Assembly (NCBI RefSeq): GCF_016921195.1
Contig: NZ_JAFGYF010000005.1
Location: forward strand, 1-64,000
Source: Cellulosimicrobium cellulans
GTDB taxonomy: Bacteria; Actinomycetota; Actinomycetes; Actinomycetales; Cellulomonadaceae
Reading direction: 5' to 3'
Length of the DNA stretch: 64,000 bases
Positions 15,740-25,263 of the stretch are shown in pieces; positions within the stretch are counted from its first letter, which is position 1; every line of letters starts with the position of its first letter. A model generated the notes under the pieces. That model was not told the origin of the DNA, made no database searches, and saw only the letters and a list, made by a program, of their open reading frames with translations. A program made the position numbers and the translations under genes.

Positions 15740-16435
15740 TCAGGCGGGGAGGCGGCCCGTCGTCGAGGCGAAGCCGAGCCACGTGTGGCGGTTGCCCGCC
15801 CAGCACCAGCCGACCTTCGGCGCACCGCGGCGCTCGCGTCCGTCGCGGCCCGTGCCGTTCGAGATCCACAGCGCCGGGGTGCGGGCGTCGAGGCGACCGT
15901 CGGGCTTGCGCAGGCGGGACCCGATGGTCATGTAGCAGAGGTTGCGCGTGAGGACGCTCGGCGCCTGGAGCGCCCAGTGGATGCCCTCGTGGAGCAGCAT
16001 CGGCGTCCGGCCTCGGGCAGTGAGCTCGGGCAGCGCCTCGTCCGGCGACCAGTTCGCCAGGTCGTCGCCGCGGTCCGGGCCCGCGACGAGGTAGAGCGGT
16101 CCGTCGGGGACCTCGACGCCCTGGATCGGCGCGAAGCGGTCGACGTCCGTCATGTCGACGACGACGAAGCCCTCCTTCTCGCCGTCGCGCGCCGGGAGCC
16201 GGAGCAGGGGAGCGAGGGCCGACGGCGGCGCGAGCCGGGGGTCGACGACGAGCAGCGCGCCGGCGGGGGCGGTCGCGGCGAGCCCGGTCGCGGCGGCTCG
16301 GAGCGCGTCGGGCGTCAGGCCCGCGAGCTCGTGGACGCCGAGCGCGACGAGGCGCTCGGCCTGGGCCGTGACGTCGGGCAGGTCGGGGAGGGTCGGGGCG
16401 GTCGGACGCGGGGCGGCGGTGGTCGTCTCGGGCAC
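15740..16435 (-). CDS. DUF5701 family protein
   Basis: The 231-residue soluble protein starts MPETTTAAPRP and has TLPDLPDVTAQAERLVALGVHELAGL, then a mostly alpha/beta body with LLPARDGEKEGFVVVDMTDVDRF and a C-terminal NLCYMTIGSRLRK and WCWAGNRHTWLGFAST. These match the DUF5701 actinobacterial proteins as I recall them; no catalytic role is known. The HEGIHWALQAP stretch resembles a zinc-protease HExxH only loosely and lacks the second histidine. AGAGGTGA precedes the GTG start. It stands alone with its own bidirectional terminator. Confidence 0.75.
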   Translation of the reverse strand: MPETTTAAPRPTAPTLPDLPDVTAQAERLVALGVHELAGLTPDALRAAATGLAATAPAGALLVVDPRLAPPSALAPLLRLPARDGEKEGFVVVDMTDVDRFAPIQGVEVPDGPLYLVAGPDRGDDLANWSPDEALPELTARGRTPMLLHEGIHWALQAPSVLTRNLCYMTIGSRLRKPDGRLDARTPALWISNGTGRDGRERRGAPKVGWCWAGNRHTWLGFASTTGRLPA

Positions 16436-16559
16436 GGGTCACCTCTCGGTCGGGGCGGTCGCGAGGCTCAACGTTCTACACCGTACGGAAATTCCCGCCG
16501 TCGCCTCGTGGGTCACCGCAGGGCGCACGCGCACCGCGCGCATCGGGGATGATCGGGGC

Positions 16560-17969
<1,410 letters not shown>

Positions 17970-17988
17970 CGCTCCCCGCACCCCGCCG

Positions 17989-18039
17989 AGCACGACATGG
18001 GTGCCGTTGTCCGCCGGACGACGGCACCCAGGTCGTGCT
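17989..18039. terminator. Long-stem hairpin after cystathionine beta-synthase
   Basis: AGCACGAC (17989-17996), TGGGTGCCGT (17998-18007) and GTCC (18009-18012) pair with GGAC, ACGGCACCCA and GTCGTGCT up to 18039 around a GCC loop, about 23 pairs with one mismatch and one G-U. There is no T-run. It lies 20 bases after the stop codon at 17969. Confidence 0.75.
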
Positions 18040-18199
18040 GGGGGCGATCAGGGTCGTGGTCGGCGGAGGGTGAGCGACTCTCCGGACCGGCGAGCAGTGC
18101 GCGTTCGGGGGAGACGTCACGGTCCGGCCGGGACGACACGCGTAGGGTGGGGAGACCCGCGTCCGCGCGGGTTTCCTGCACCCGACGAGAGGCAACCTC

Positions 18200-18610
18200 G
18201 TGACCGACCAGCCCACCCTTCCCACCGCCTCGGGATCCTTCGGCGACAAGCCGACGCTCACCTTCCCGGAGACGGACGCGCCCAGCGGTCTGCAGGTCGT
18301 CGTGCTCAGCGAGGGCGACGGCCCGGCCGTCACGTCGGGGCGCAACATCGTGGTGCACTACCTCGGGCAGACGTGGAACGGCCACGTCTTCGACAACTCG
18401 TATGACCGCGGCGACACCATCGCGTTCCCCATCGGCGTCGGCGCCGTCATCGGTGGCTGGGACAAGGGCCTCGTCGGCCAGAACGTCGGCTCGCGCGTGC
18501 TGCTCTCGATCCCGCCGGAGCACGGCTACGGCCAGCGCGGAGTGCCGCAGGCCGGCATCGCGGGCACGGACACGCTCGTCTTCGTGGTGGACGTCGTCGA
18601 CGTCCAGTGA
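18200..18610 (+). CDS. FKBP-type peptidyl-prolyl cis-trans isomerase
   Basis: The 136-residue protein is a single FKBP domain with the usual active-site residues: Tyr in VVHYLGQTWNG, Phe-Asp in HVFDNSYDRG, Ile/Val in GVGAVIGGWDKGLVGQ, and Tyr in PPEHGYGQRG, ending DTLVFVVDVVDV. It lacks a signal peptide and is therefore a cytoplasmic prolyl isomerase/folding helper. Start is GTG with AGAGG upstream; TAGGGT at 18143-18148 is a likely -10 box, giving a leader of about 45 bases. Confidence 0.95.
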   Translation: MTDQPTLPTASGSFGDKPTLTFPETDAPSGLQVVVLSEGDGPAVTSGRNIVVHYLGQTWNGHVFDNSYDRGDTIAFPIGVGAVIGGWDKGLVGQNVGSRVLLSIPPEHGYGQRGVPQAGIAGTDTLVFVVDVVDVQ

Positions 18611-18621
18611 CACCTCCCCCT

Positions 18622-18678
18622 TGAGTGCTGGGTGTTCGTCGCCGCGGAGCCGTCCTGACGACGGACACCCAGCACTCA
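18622..18678. terminator. Bidirectional hairpin between FKBP and methyltransferase
   Basis: TGAGTGCTGGGTGT (18622-18635) pairs perfectly with ACACCCAGCACTCA (18665-18678); the 29-base loop can form a further CGTC/GACG pair. The right arm overlaps the stop codon of the minus-strand methyltransferase (18676). Confidence 0.7.
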
Positions 18679-19890
18679 GCGGCGCGTCGAGCGGGTCACC
18701 GTGAAGCGCGGGCCGCGGGCCACCTGCGTCGTCGGCCCGACGGCGCGCTCCAGCGCCGGCCGGTAGCGCAGGTGCGAGTTCCAGACGCACCACAGCTCCC
18801 CGCCCGGGCGCAGCACCCGCCCCGCCGTCGCGAACATGCGGTGCGCCGCGTCGGTGCGCAGGGCGGCGCCGTCGTGGAACGGCGGGTTGAGCAGCACGAC
18901 GTCGGCGCTCGCGTCGGCCAGCGTCGCGCCCGCGTCGTCGCGCACCGTGCGCACGCGCTCGCCGACCCCGTTCTCCCGCGCCGTGAGCGCGGCCGACCGC
19001 ACCGCCGCGTCGGAGCGGTCCACCGCGACGACGTGCGCCTCCGGCCAGCGCCTGGCCGCCCACGCCGCGAGCAGGCCCGTCCCGCAGCCGAGGTCGACCA
19101 CGTCGCGCGGCCCCGGGCCCGTCCCGCCGGTGGTCCGCCCGTCCGGGCCCGCGGCATCGAGCCGCTCGATGAGGAACCGCGTCCCGAGGTCGAGGCCCGC
19201 CCCCGCGAAGGCCGACCCGAACGCCGCGACCCGCAGCCCGACGTCGGGCAGGTTAGCCGTGACGGGGTAGGTGAACCCGCCGCGTGCGCGGCGCGGCGAC
19301 GACGCGACGAGCACGCGCGACTTCCCGCGCGCGAGGCTCGCGCGCACGTCCGCGAACGACTCGCCGAGGACGTCGTTCATGGCGCGGGTCATGTGCTTGA
19401 CGCGCCCGCCCGCGAGGAGCACCACGTCCGGGTCGGCCTCGCGCGCGACGTGCTCCGCGACGTCGCGCAGCGCTGCCAGGCCGCGGGGGAGGCGCAGGAG
19501 CACCACGCTCGTCCCCGCGAGCAGCCCGGCCCCGAGGGCGTGGTGCGCGTACGCGCCGGTCAGGCCGAGCGCGGCCGCGTTCGCGTCGAGGGCCGCTGCC
19601 GCCGTGCACGCGTCCTGGTGGACGCGCACCCTCGCGTCGCCCGACGACGGTCCCTCCCCGGGCGTCGACGCGGCGGTGAGCAGCGCCGCGCCCAGAGTGA
19701 GGGCCCCGTACCGGTCGTCGACGACCGCCACGGACCCCGGGCCCGCGCCCGCGAGCCACGGCGCGGCCTCGTCGAGCAGCAGCCGGTCGGCCGGGTCCAC
19801 CGCGACCGGGGCGTCCTCGCGGCCCGGGCCCGTGTCGTCGGTGCGCAGGCGCGCGAGCAGAGCGGCGAGGTCGGGCGGCGAGGTCGTCAC
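18676..19890 (-). CDS. Class I methyltransferase, RsmC/RlmG-like (MTS domain)
   Basis: The 404-residue protein has two related halves, as in RlmG/RsmC: an N-terminal half without an intact SAM site and a C-terminal MTS domain with SAM motif I (VVDLGCGTGLLAAWAA), an acidic residue in VVAVDRSD, and the catalytic NPPFHDG motif that marks N2-guanine (or related base) methyltransferases. rRNA guanine modification is the likely reaction. GTG 19890 is chosen since upstream codons lose character; GAGACT six bases before it may be a weak -10 of a leaderless message. Confidence 0.88.
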   Translation of the reverse strand: MTTSPPDLAALLARLRTDDTGPGREDAPVAVDPADRLLLDEAAPWLAGAGPGSVAVVDDRYGALTLGAALLTAASTPGEGPSSGDARVRVHQDACTAAAALDANAAALGLTGAYAHHALGAGLLAGTSVVLLRLPRGLAALRDVAEHVAREADPDVVLLAGGRVKHMTRAMNDVLGESFADVRASLARGKSRVLVASSPRRARGGFTYPVTANLPDVGLRVAAFGSAFAGAGLDLGTRFLIERLDAAGPDGRTTGGTGPGPRDVVDLGCGTGLLAAWAARRWPEAHVVAVDRSDAAVRSAALTARENGVGERVRTVRDDAGATLADASADVVLLNPPFHDGAALRTDAAHRMFATAGRVLRPGGELWCVWNSHLRYRPALERAVGPTTQVARGPRFTVTRSTRR

Positions 19891-20026
19891 GGGTCCAGTC
19901 TCCCCGACGGCGCGCGGCTCCCCGCCCCGCAGCACGTGCCGTCGTGCCGCCGAAGCCCCCGGCGTCGCCGTGCCGTGGGCCGCCCCGAGCGCTACTGTGC
20001 GGTTCCCGGACAGCGAGGAGGCACCC

Positions 20027-21421
20027 GTGGAGGTCCCGCGAACCCTGGCCGAGTCCCGCGCGGCGGGGCGCGCCCTGCGCGACCGGGTGCCGCGCCGCAC
20101 CCAGGGGGTGCTGCTCCTGCCGGAGCGCGACCCGGTCGCGATCATCGAGGAGCAGAACCGGGACCGGCTCCAGGACCTCGTCCCGCTGCGGATCGGCCGG
20201 ATGCTCGAGTCGCCGTTCGCGTTCTACCGCGGCACCGCGGCCACGATGGCCCACGACCTGCGCGACGGCCCGCGGACCGGGGTGCACGTCGTGGCGTGCG
20301 GGGACGCGCACGTCTCGAACTTCGGGCTGTTCGCGTCGCCCGAGCGGCGCGTCCTTTTCGACCTCAACGACTTCGACGAGGCGTCCGACGCGCCGTGGGA
20401 GTGGGACGTCAAGCGCCTCGCCGCGAGCATGTACGTCGGCGGTCGGGACAAGGGTCTGTCCGAGCCGGACTGCGCCGACGCGGCGCGCAGCGCCGTCCGG
20501 GGCTACCGCGAGACGCTGGCCGAGGCGTTCGAGCGCAGCGCGCTCGACCGGTACTCGTCCCAGATCGACACGGACGTCATCGAGCCGCTCCTGCGCAAGG
20601 AGGGGCGCCAGGAGCTCCGGCGGACCCTCGAGAAGGCCCGTCGACGCACCTCGGAGCAGGTGGTCCGGAAGATCACGGCGCGGACCGACGACGGGCGCAC
20701 GCGCATCGTCGACCAGCCTCCGGTCACCCAGCACGTCGACACCGTGAACCTCGACGAGCTGACGGCGCTCTACGAGGCCTACCGCGAGCCGCTGCGCGCC
20801 GACACCCGCCTGCTCCTGAGCCAGTTCACGGTCGTGGACTTCGTGCTCCGCGTGGTCGGGGTGGGGAGCGTCGGGACCCGCTGCTACATCGTGCTGCTCG
20901 AGGGGCCCGCGGGGGAGCCGCTCGTGCTCCAGGTGAAGGAGGCGACGACGTCGGTCCTCGCCACGTACGGAGGGATGGTCGACGCGCTGCCCTCGGGCCT
21001 GGTGCCGGCGGGCAGGGTGCCGGCCCAGGGGCGGCGCGTCGTCGCCGCCCAGCGGATCCTCCAGGCGCAGTCCGACCCGTTCCTCGGGTGGATCACGGTC
21101 GTGGCGCCGGAGCGCACGGGGCGACCCCGCGTCGACTTCTTCTGGCGGCAGTTCCGCGACATGAAGGGCTCGGTCGAGCTCGAGCGGCTCTCCGCGCACC
21201 AGTTCGTCCGGTACGGAGAGCTGTGCGGGCGCGTGCTCGCCCGCGCGCACAGCCAGTCGCCGGGGACGCGCGTGGCCTCCGGGTACCTCGGCCGCTCCGA
21301 CTCGTTCGACGAGGCCGTCGCGCGCTGGTCGCGCGCGTACGCGGACGTCGTCGAGCGCGACTACGCGGCCCTCGAGGCGGCCGTCGCGAACGGCCGCCTG
21401 CCCGCCGAGCGGGAGGCCTGA
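20027..21421 (+). CDS. DUF2252 domain-containing protein
   Basis: The 464-residue protein has hallmarks of DUF2252: FYRGTAATMAHDL, the HVVACGDAHVSNFGLFASPERRVLFDLNDFDEA block (kinase-like DxHxxNxG and DFD), then WDVKRLAASMYV and a C-terminal FFWRQFRDMKGSVEL. The GDxHxxN plus DxxDFD pair resembles aminoglycoside/choline phosphotransferases, so a phosphotransfer role is plausible but unproven. Start GTG 20027 has AGCGAGGAGG seven bases upstream. It is followed after 29 bases by the SelW-like gene, which has its own promoter-like box. Confidence 0.9.
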   Translation: MEVPRTLAESRAAGRALRDRVPRRTQGVLLLPERDPVAIIEEQNRDRLQDLVPLRIGRMLESPFAFYRGTAATMAHDLRDGPRTGVHVVACGDAHVSNFGLFASPERRVLFDLNDFDEASDAPWEWDVKRLAASMYVGGRDKGLSEPDCADAARSAVRGYRETLAEAFERSALDRYSSQIDTDVIEPLLRKEGRQELRRTLEKARRRTSEQVVRKITARTDDGRTRIVDQPPVTQHVDTVNLDELTALYEAYREPLRADTRLLLSQFTVVDFVLRVVGVGSVGTRCYIVLLEGPAGEPLVLQVKEATTSVLATYGGMVDALPSGLVPAGRVPAQGRRVVAAQRILQAQSDPFLGWITVVAPERTGRPRVDFFWRQFRDMKGSVELERLSAHQFVRYGELCGRVLARAHSQSPGTRVASGYLGRSDSFDEAVARWSRAYADVVERDYAALEAAVANGRLPAEREA

Positions 21422-21450
21422 GCCGGCCGCGCGCCCGTAGGCTGGGCGCC

Positions 21451-21840
21451 ATGACGGACGACGCCGGGACGCCCGGACCGGAGGCCCCCGCGCCCGCGGA
21501 CCCGCCGCGCGGGACGGCGCGCGTCGCGGTCGAGTACTGCACGCAGTGCCGATGGCTCCTGCGCGCCGCGTGGGTCGCCCAGGAGCTCCTGCAGACGTTC
21601 CGCACGCGCCTGGGCGAGGTCGCCCTGGTGCCCGGGACGGGCGGGGTCTTCCGCGTCACGCTCGACGTCGGCGCGGGCCCCGTGCTCCTGTGGGACCGCG
21701 CGACCGACGGCGGGTTCCCCGAGATCCCGGACCTCAAGCGGCGCGTGCGGGACGCGGTCGCGCCGGACCTGTCGCTGGGCCACACCGACCGGGCCGCCGC
21801 GCGGTCCGCGGGGGGCGGCGCTGGGGCGCCGGAGGACTGA
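21451..21840 (+). CDS. SelT/SelW/SelH-like (Rdx) thioredoxin-fold protein
   Basis: The 129-residue protein has a Pro-rich front, then VAVEYCTQCRWLLRAAW with the redox pair Cys30 and Cys33, an ELLQTF helix, and the GGVFRVTL and FPEIPDLKRRVRD blocks of the Rdx family. The position used by selenocysteine in animal SelW is cysteine here. It probably takes part in thiol redox chemistry; partner unknown. TAGGCT (21438-21443) stands 7 bases before the ATG with no Shine-Dalgarno, so the message is probably leaderless. Confidence 0.85.
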   Translation: MTDDAGTPGPEAPAPADPPRGTARVAVEYCTQCRWLLRAAWVAQELLQTFRTRLGEVALVPGTGGVFRVTLDVGAGPVLLWDRATDGGFPEIPDLKRRVRDAVAPDLSLGHTDRAAARSAGGGAGAPED

Positions 21841-21844
21841 GCGC

Positions 21845-22225
21845 TCAGCGCTTCTTGGCGCGCGCGGCGGCGAGCCGTTCCTCCTCGGCGCGGACCTTCC
21901 TCTGGACCTCGCGCTCGGTCTCGAGCCACGCCGGCGGGTCCTGGCGCAGCGCGTCGATCTCCTGCGTCGTCAGCGGCTCCGTGAGGCCGCCGCGCGTGAG
22001 GCCGGAGATGGAGACGCCCAGGCGTCCCGCGACGACCGGGCGCGGGTGGGGGCCGTTGCGGCGCAGGTCGCTCAGCCACTCCGGCGGGTTCTTCTCCAGC
22101 TCCTCGAGCTGCGCCCGCGTGATCGTGCCCTCCTGGAACTCCGGCGGCGTGGCGGGCAGGTACACCCCGAGCTTCTTCGCCGCGGTGGCGGGCTTCATGG
22201 TCTGCGCGGACTGCTTGGGGGTCAT
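21845..22225 (-). CDS. DUF5997 family protein
   Basis: The 126-residue protein is basic and helical. It contains two related units, each a helix ending in a Pro/Trp turn: ITRAQLEELEKNPPEWLSDLRRN and LTTQEIDALRQDPPAWLETERE. A Lys/Arg/Ala helix closes it. These are DUF5997 features; no function is known. It is divergent from the LysR-effector protein gene at 22314, and both have TANNNT boxes 6-7 bases before their start codons in an 88-base gap, so the two are likely co-regulated. The pairing appears in other actinobacteria to my knowledge. Confidence 0.8.
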   Translation of the reverse strand: MTPKQSAQTMKPATAAKKLGVYLPATPPEFQEGTITRAQLEELEKNPPEWLSDLRRNGPHPRPVVAGRLGVSISGLTRGGLTEPLTTQEIDALRQDPPAWLETEREVQRKVRAEEERLAAARAKKR

Positions 22226-22313
22226 GGGCTCCAGGGTAGTCGGCCGGTCGGGCGACGGCGGCCCGCCCCGGGGCCGGCGGGAGCGCGACCGGCGGCCCCC
22301 CTAGGCTGGTCGG

Positions 22314-23201
22314 GTGGACGACGACGCGGGCACGGCCCCCGAGGTGACGAACGGCGCGACCGACGACGGCGGTGCGGTGCGGCGGTTCCGGCTCGCGTTC
22401 GTGCCGGGCGCGACGCCGGCCAAGTGGGTGCGCACGTGGCGCGAACGCCTCCCCGACGTGCCGCTGGACCTCGTGGCCGTCGCGGCGGCCGACGCCGAGC
22501 GTGCGCTGCGGGACGACGAGGCGGACGCCGCGGTCCTCCGCCTGCCGGTCGACCGCGACGTCCTCAGCGCGATCCGGCTCTACGAGGAGACGCCGGTCGT
22601 GCTCGTCTCGCGCGACCACCTGCTCGCGGCGCTCGAGCCCGAGGAGCCGGTCGCGCTCGCCGACCTGGCGGACGACGTGCTGCTGCGACCGCTCGACGAC
22701 GTCGTGCCCTGGGCCGGTGAGCCCGGTGCCGCGGACGACGCGCCGGCGCCTCCGGGCCGGCCGGCCGTCGAGCGCCCGGCGACGACGGGTGACGCCGTCG
22801 TGCTCGTCGCGGCGAACGTCGGGGTCGCGGTCGTGCCGCAGTCGCTCGCACGCCTGCACCACCGCAAGGACGTGACGTACCGGCGCCTCGACGACGCGCC
22901 GACCGCCCCGGTGGCGCTCGCGTGGCTGGCCGACCGTGACGACGAGCTGGTCGAGGAGATGGTCGGCATCGTGCGGGGCCGCACGGTCAACAGCTCGCGC
23001 GGCCGGCGCGCCGGGGGCCCGCCCGAGGAGGCCGCGACGCCCCGCGCGCAGGACCGCCGCGGCGGCTCCGGGGCGCAGGGCGGGCGCGGCGGGTCCGGAC
23101 GCGGGGGAGCGGCCGGCGGACGTGGCGGCGGCGCGAAGCAGGTGCGTGGCGGCTCCCCGAAGGGCCGGGCCGCCCGGGGCCGCGGCGGGAAGCGGCGGTG
23201 A
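22314..23201 (+). CDS. LysR-type effector-binding domain protein without DNA-binding domain, RGG-rich tail
   Basis: Residues about 22-225 match the two-lobed substrate-binding part of LysR regulators (FRLAFVPGATPAKWVRTWRER, AALRLPVDRDVL, LVSRDHLLAAL, ANVGVAVVPQSLARL). The usual N-terminal helix-turn-helix is absent and there is no room for it upstream. The C-terminal 65 residues are Gly/Arg-rich with RGG-like units (GGSGRGGAAGGRGGG) that could bind nucleic acid. TAGGCT (22302-22307) is 6 bases before the GTG start. Divergent from DUF5997. Confidence 0.8.
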   Translation: MDDDAGTAPEVTNGATDDGGAVRRFRLAFVPGATPAKWVRTWRERLPDVPLDLVAVAAADAERALRDDEADAAVLRLPVDRDVLSAIRLYEETPVVLVSRDHLLAALEPEEPVALADLADDVLLRPLDDVVPWAGEPGAADDAPAPPGRPAVERPATTGDAVVLVAANVGVAVVPQSLARLHHRKDVTYRRLDDAPTAPVALAWLADRDDELVEEMVGIVRGRTVNSSRGRRAGGPPEEAATPRAQDRRGGSGAQGGRGGSGRGGAAGGRGGGAKQVRGGSPKGRAARGRGGKRR

Positions 23202-23251
23202 CGGCGTCGCTGCTCCCTGGTTCGTCCTGGCGCGCGCTAGATAGGTATTGA

Positions 23252-23261
23252 CTTATATAAG
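23252..23261. promoter_or_regulatory. AT-rich palindrome upstream of ArsR gene
   Basis: CTTATATAAG is a perfect 10-base palindrome inside a strikingly AT-rich patch (23238-23262) that also reads TTGACT. It precedes the ArsR start by about 14 bases and is a good candidate for promoter plus autorepression site. Confidence 0.45.
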
Positions 23262-23274
23262 GTGACGCTGAAGC

Positions 23275-23670
23275 ATGGGGGTCATGGAAGCGTTCGACGT
23301 CCTCGGCGACCCGGTGCGCCGCCGGATCCTCGAGCACCTCGCCCGGGGCGAGCGCCCGGCGGGCGAGCTCGCCGCGCTCGTGGGCGAGGAGTTCGGGATC
23401 AGTCAGCCGGCGGTCTCGCAGCACCTCAAGGTGCTGCGGACCAGCGGCTTCGCGACCGTGCGGCCCGAGGGGACCCGGCGCCTCTACGCGCTCGACCCCG
23501 CCGCGCTCGACGAGGTCGAGGACTGGGCCGCGGGCCTGCGGCGGTTCTGGGAGCAGCGTCTCGACGCCCTCGGGACCGAGCTCTCCCGGGGCGCGCGCGA
23601 GCGCCGCCGCGCCGCGGCCGCCGACGAGGACGCCCCACGCCCGACCGACACCACCAGGAGGACAGCATGA
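23275..23670 (+). CDS. ArsR family transcriptional regulator
   Basis: The 131-residue protein is a short ArsR winged helix: FDVLGDPVRRRILEHLARGERPAGELAA, then FGISQPAVSQHLKVLRTSGFATVRPEGTRRLYALDP. It lacks metal-binding cysteines and has an Arg/Ala-rich tail. ArsR proteins of this group usually precede an SRPBCC (AHSA1) gene, which is the case here with an ATGA overlap at 23667-23670. Start could be ATG 23275 or ATG 23284 (MEAFDVLGD). Probably autorepressed through the CTTATATAAG site. Confidence 0.9.
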   Translation: MGVMEAFDVLGDPVRRRILEHLARGERPAGELAALVGEEFGISQPAVSQHLKVLRTSGFATVRPEGTRRLYALDPAALDEVEDWAAGLRRFWEQRLDALGTELSRGARERRRAAAADEDAPRPTDTTRRTA

Positions 23671-24323
23671 AGGACTTCATCGCCGAGCTCGAGGCCGCGC
23701 GACGCTCCGTCGGGACGGGATCGCTCCCCGCGGGCGAGGCCCGTGTCCTGACGATCGAGCGGACCTACCCCGCCGAGGTGGAGGACGTGTGGGACGCCGT
23801 CACCGACCCGGAGCGCATCCCGCGCTGGTTCCTGCCGGTCACGGGCGACTTCCGGGTCGGCGGCACCTTTCAGGTCGAGGGCAACGCGGGCGGCGAGATC
23901 CGCGCGTGCGACGCGCCGAGCCTCCTGCGGCTCACCTGGGTCATGGGCCCCCCGACGCCGGAGGACTCGTCGGTCGTCGAGGTCCGCCTCGCGCCCGCGC
24001 CCGACGGCGGCACGACGCTGACGCTCGAGCACACCGCCGTCGTGCCGCCGGAGATGTGGGACGTGTACGGCCCGGGTGCCGTCGGCGTCGGCTGGGACGG
24101 CGCGCTGCTGGGCCTCGGCCTGCACCTCGACGGCGCCGGACCGCTCGACCCCGAGGAGGTCCTCGCGAGCCCCGAGCTCCGCGCGTTCAACGTCGCGAGC
24201 AGCGAGGCGTGGGGAGCGGCGCTGGCGGAGGCGGACGGCCTGGGCGCGGACGAGGTCGCGGCACGCGTCGCCGCCACCACCGCGTTCTACGTCCCCGCCG
24301 ACGACGCCCCCGACGCGAGGTAG
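23667..24323 (+). CDS. SRPBCC family protein (AHSA1-like)
   Basis: The 218-residue protein has the START-like fold pattern: LTIERTYPAEVEDVWDAVTDPERIPRWFLPVTGDFRVGGTFQV, then CDAPSLLRLTWVMG, TLTLEHTA and a C-terminal helix with WDGALLGLGLHL. AHSA1-like SRPBCC proteins bind hydrophobic ligands; no enzyme activity is evident. AGGAGGACAGC precedes the ATG, which overlaps the ArsR stop, so the two form one operon. Length is longer than the basic 150-residue domain owing to a C-terminal extension. Confidence 0.9.
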   Translation: MKDFIAELEAARRSVGTGSLPAGEARVLTIERTYPAEVEDVWDAVTDPERIPRWFLPVTGDFRVGGTFQVEGNAGGEIRACDAPSLLRLTWVMGPPTPEDSSVVEVRLAPAPDGGTTLTLEHTAVVPPEMWDVYGPGAVGVGWDGALLGLGLHLDGAGPLDPEEVLASPELRAFNVASSEAWGAALAEADGLGADEVAARVAATTAFYVPADDAPDAR

Positions 24324-24408
24324 GTCCGGCCCCAGGGGGACGGACGGGGTCGGACATCCCCCGTGGGGCGGATGTTCACCTGCCGTTCACCCGGCTTACC
24401 CTCGTGCG

Positions 24409-25248
24409 ATGACTCCGCCCGATTCGTCCCGTCACTCGACCCTGCTCGACCGCCCCGCCGCCTCCGCCGCGACCCGTCCGGCCTCGCGCCTGCCCGCGCT
24501 GCCGGAGCGGTCGGCCGAGGTGTCGCCCCGGGTCGCGGGCCAGGTCCTCGTCGCGGTGTCGTGGCTGGTCGGGGCAGCGCTCGTCGTGCTGGCCGCGCGG
24601 CTCCTGCGCGGTCCGAGCGAGACGCTCTACCTCGCGATCACGGCGCGGACGGCGGAGCTCCCGGGGTCGGGCCTCGTCGCGGAGGGCGGGGTGCTCGCGC
24701 TCCTCGGGCTGTGCGCGGTCGTCGCGTGGCGGTCCCGGCGCGCGGGCCCGTCCGCCGTCGCGACGACGCTCGTCGCCGGGGTGGGCGCCGTCGTCGCCTA
24801 CGCCGCGAGCGAGGCCGTCAAGTCGCTCGTCCGGCAGCCGCGGGGGTGCTGGGAGCTCGTCGAGGTCGCGCACTGCCCGGCCGCGGGGGACTGGTCGTTC
24901 CCGAGCAACCACACGGCCATCGCGTTCGCCCTCGCCGCGGCCGTCGTCCTGGCCGGCGCGCCCGCCGTGCGCGTCCCCGGGGCGGTGCCCGCGCGGCACG
25001 CCCACCGGTTGCCGCTGCGCGACGTCGCGCTGTGGGTCGTGCTCCCCGCGGCGCTCGCGGTCGCGGTCGCCACGGCGCGGGTCGCCGAGGGCGTGCACTT
25101 CCCGCACGACGTCGTCGCGGGCGCGGCCGTCGGCGTGGCGGTCGTCGTCGCGGCGCTGACGGTCCTCACCGGCCCGGCCACCGCCGTGGTCGTCGCGGCC
25201 TGCCGCGTGGACGGCGTCCGCCGGGTCCTGCTGGCGCGGCCGTCCTGA
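24409..25248 (+). CDS. PAP2 family phosphatase
   Basis: The 279-residue membrane protein has about six helices and the three PAP2 motifs: KSLVRQPR, the PSNHT motif (Asn in place of the usual Gly of PSGH) and VAEGVHFPHDVVAG with the catalytic histidine and aspartate. It should hydrolyse a lipid phosphate such as phosphatidic acid or undecaprenyl pyrophosphate at the outer face. TACCCT (24397-24402) lies 6 bases before the ATG, with no Shine-Dalgarno, consistent with a leaderless message. Confidence 0.9.
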   Translation: MTPPDSSRHSTLLDRPAASAATRPASRLPALPERSAEVSPRVAGQVLVAVSWLVGAALVVLAARLLRGPSETLYLAITARTAELPGSGLVAEGGVLALLGLCAVVAWRSRRAGPSAVATTLVAGVGAVVAYAASEAVKSLVRQPRGCWELVEVAHCPAAGDWSFPSNHTAIAFALAAAVVLAGAPAVRVPGAVPARHAHRLPLRDVALWVVLPAALAVAVATARVAEGVHFPHDVVAGAAVGVAVVVAALTVLTGPATAVVVAACRVDGVRRVLLARPS

Positions 25249-25263
25249 CGGCGGCCGGCGCCG

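Noticed and set aside
16000-16050. Zinc protease motif in the DUF5701 protein (HEGIH)
   Set aside because: The HExxH form is present by letter but the downstream ligand and the fold context of metalloproteases are missing.
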